DNA from: Trebonia sp.
GTDB taxonomy: Bacteria; Actinomycetota; Actinomycetes; Streptosporangiales; Streptosporangiaceae
DNA: 5,021 bases
Assembly (NCBI GenBank): GCA_030038035.1
Contig: JASHPP010000365.1
Location: 1 to 5,021 of the forward strand
Direction: 5' to 3'
The notes below the pieces were generated by a model, which ran no database searches, was not told the DNA's origin, and was given only the letters and a program-made list of their open reading frames with translations. Numbering within the stretch: the stretch's first letter is position 1; each line of letters begins with the position of its first letter. Below, one piece after another: positions 4,162 to 5,021 of this stretch. The position numbers and the translations under genes are program-made.

Positions 4162-5021
4162 GTGCGAGTTCCTCAGACCTCCCTGTGGGCCGGCGAGCCG
4201 GCCGACGGCGGGCCGCTGGTCCGCCGCTTCCTCGTCGCGAACGTGTTCACCGGCACCCCGCTAGAAGGCAACCAGCTTGGCATCTTCCCGGACGGGCGCG
4301 GCCTGGACGCCGACCTGATGCTCAAGACCACCCGCGAGATGAACTTCGCGGAGACGGTCTTCTTCCTTCCCCCTGACCATGAAGATGCCGACGCTCACGT
4401 CCGCATCTTCACGCCGGGGGCCGAACTGCCGTTCGCCGGGCACCCCACGCTCGGCTCGGCCTGGGTGCTCGCCGAGATGCTGGGCAAGCACACGGTGACG
4501 CTCCAGCTTGGCGTTGGCCTGGTACCGGTGGAACTGGAGCGGGACGGCGACGCGATCACGTTCGGCCGGATGTCGCAGCCGATCCCGGCCTGGGGCGCCT
4601 ATGACCACACGGCCGAGCTGCTCGACGCGCTGGGCACGACGGGCAAACCGGACGGCCTGCCGGTCGAGTGGTACCGCAACGGCCCGCTGAACGTCTACGT
4701 GGAGATCGACGGGGAGGAGGCGCTCGCCGGGCTGCGGCCGGACATGCAAAAGCTCGCCAGGCTCCCGGTGAACGCCAGTTGCTACACGCAGACTCCCGGC
4801 GGCTGGACCACCCGGATGTTCGCGCCCGCCCTCGGCGTTCCCGAAGACCCGGCGACCGGGTCGGCCGCCGGCCCGCTGGCGCTGCACCTCGCCCGGCACG
4901 GCAGGATCAGGTTCGGCGAGGAAATCGAGATCCGCCAGGGCGCGCAGATCCACCGCCCGTCGGTCCTGTACGCACGCGCGGACGGGACGGACAATGCGGT
5001 CGAGCGGGTGCTCGTGGGCGG
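4162..5021 (+). CDS. PhzF family phenazine biosynthesis-like protein (isomerase/epimerase fold), 3' end cut
   Basis: The frame is open from GTG 4162 to the window edge (286 complete residues). Family members are mostly 260-300 aa and the last strand (RVLVGG) is present, so perhaps 10-20 residues are missing. PhzF proteins have a two-domain diaminopimelate-epimerase-like fold; true PhzF isomerises dihydrohydroxyanthranilate, but most homologues have unknown substrates. Seen here: VFTGTPLEGNQLGIF (28-42), NFAETVFFLP (61-70) with Glu64 matching the catalytic glutamate, FTPGAELPFAGHPTLG (83-98) including His94, and PEDPATGSAAGP (227-238) with Asp229 matching the second acidic catalytic residue. 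All three key residues are present, so it is probably active. No phenazine genes are nearby, arguing for a different metabolic role. It follows the glycosyltransferase by 23 bp, so it is either co-transcribed or has its own leaderless promoter. Confidence 0.92.
   Translation, partial: MRVPQTSLWAGEPADGGPLVRRFLVANVFTGTPLEGNQLGIFPDGRGLDADLMLKTTREMNFAETVFFLPPDHEDADAHVRIFTPGAELPFAGHPTLGSAWVLAEMLGKHTVTLQLGVGLVPVELERDGDAITFGRMSQPIPAWGAYDHTAELLDALGTTGKPDGLPVEWYRNGPLNVYVEIDGEEALAGLRPDMQKLARLPVNASCYTQTPGGWTTRMFAPALGVPEDPATGSAAGPLALHLARHGRIRFGEEIEIRQGAQIHRPSVLYARADGTDNAVERVLVG

Noticed and set aside
4261..4953. Minus-strand open frame (230 aa) opposite the PhzF-like gene
   Set aside because: It is antisense to a frame that keeps all PhzF catalytic motifs, and its own translation is Arg/Gly-rich without a domain.

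Overview
The window is very GC-rich, with codon third positions almost all G or C, GTG starts, dyad terminators without long U-tracts, and proteins that resemble actinobacterial families. This suggests an actinomycete (Streptosporangiales/Streptomycetales-like). The assignment rests on composition and protein style only. It looks like ordinary chromosome: there are no tRNA or rRNA genes, CRISPR arrays, transposases or phage genes.

Layout. Positions 1-474 (+) hold the 3' end of a DHA2-type MFS drug exporter. It converges on, and overlaps by 20 bp, an unassigned 178-aa protein at 455-991 (-) that carries a conserved-looking HHHP motif. A short intergenic stretch (992-1109) holds two hairpins. 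One is a strong minus-strand terminator just past the next gene. The other reads as a terminator only on the plus strand. Next, at 1110-2021/2042 (-), is an exported L,D-transpeptidase with a lipobox, an Ala/Pro/Lys linker, a peptidoglycan-binding domain and a YkuD catalytic domain. A divergent control region (about 2022-2276) separates it from a beta-carbonic anhydrase at 2277-2765 (+), whose zinc-ligand spacing matches the mycobacterial Rv1284 type. A 12-bp hairpin follows the carbonic anhydrase. After it comes an HpnB-like membrane glycosyltransferase (about 2879-4138, +) with an in-frame 9-bp tandem repeat inside its catalytic domain. The window ends in a PhzF-family isomerase-like protein (4162 to the edge, +) that starts at GTG, probably without a leader, 23 bp after the glycosyltransferase.

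How the genes relate. No pathway is shared across the window. The transpeptidase, glycosyltransferase and exporter all act at the cell envelope, but terminators and opposite orientations suggest mostly separate transcription units. HpnB homologues usually sit with hopanoid genes (shc, hpnC/D/E); none are visible here. No new multi-gene system is evident. The most unusual material is regulatory (2047-2248 and 2779-2860), plus the repeat in the glycosyltransferase and the unassigned HHHP protein.
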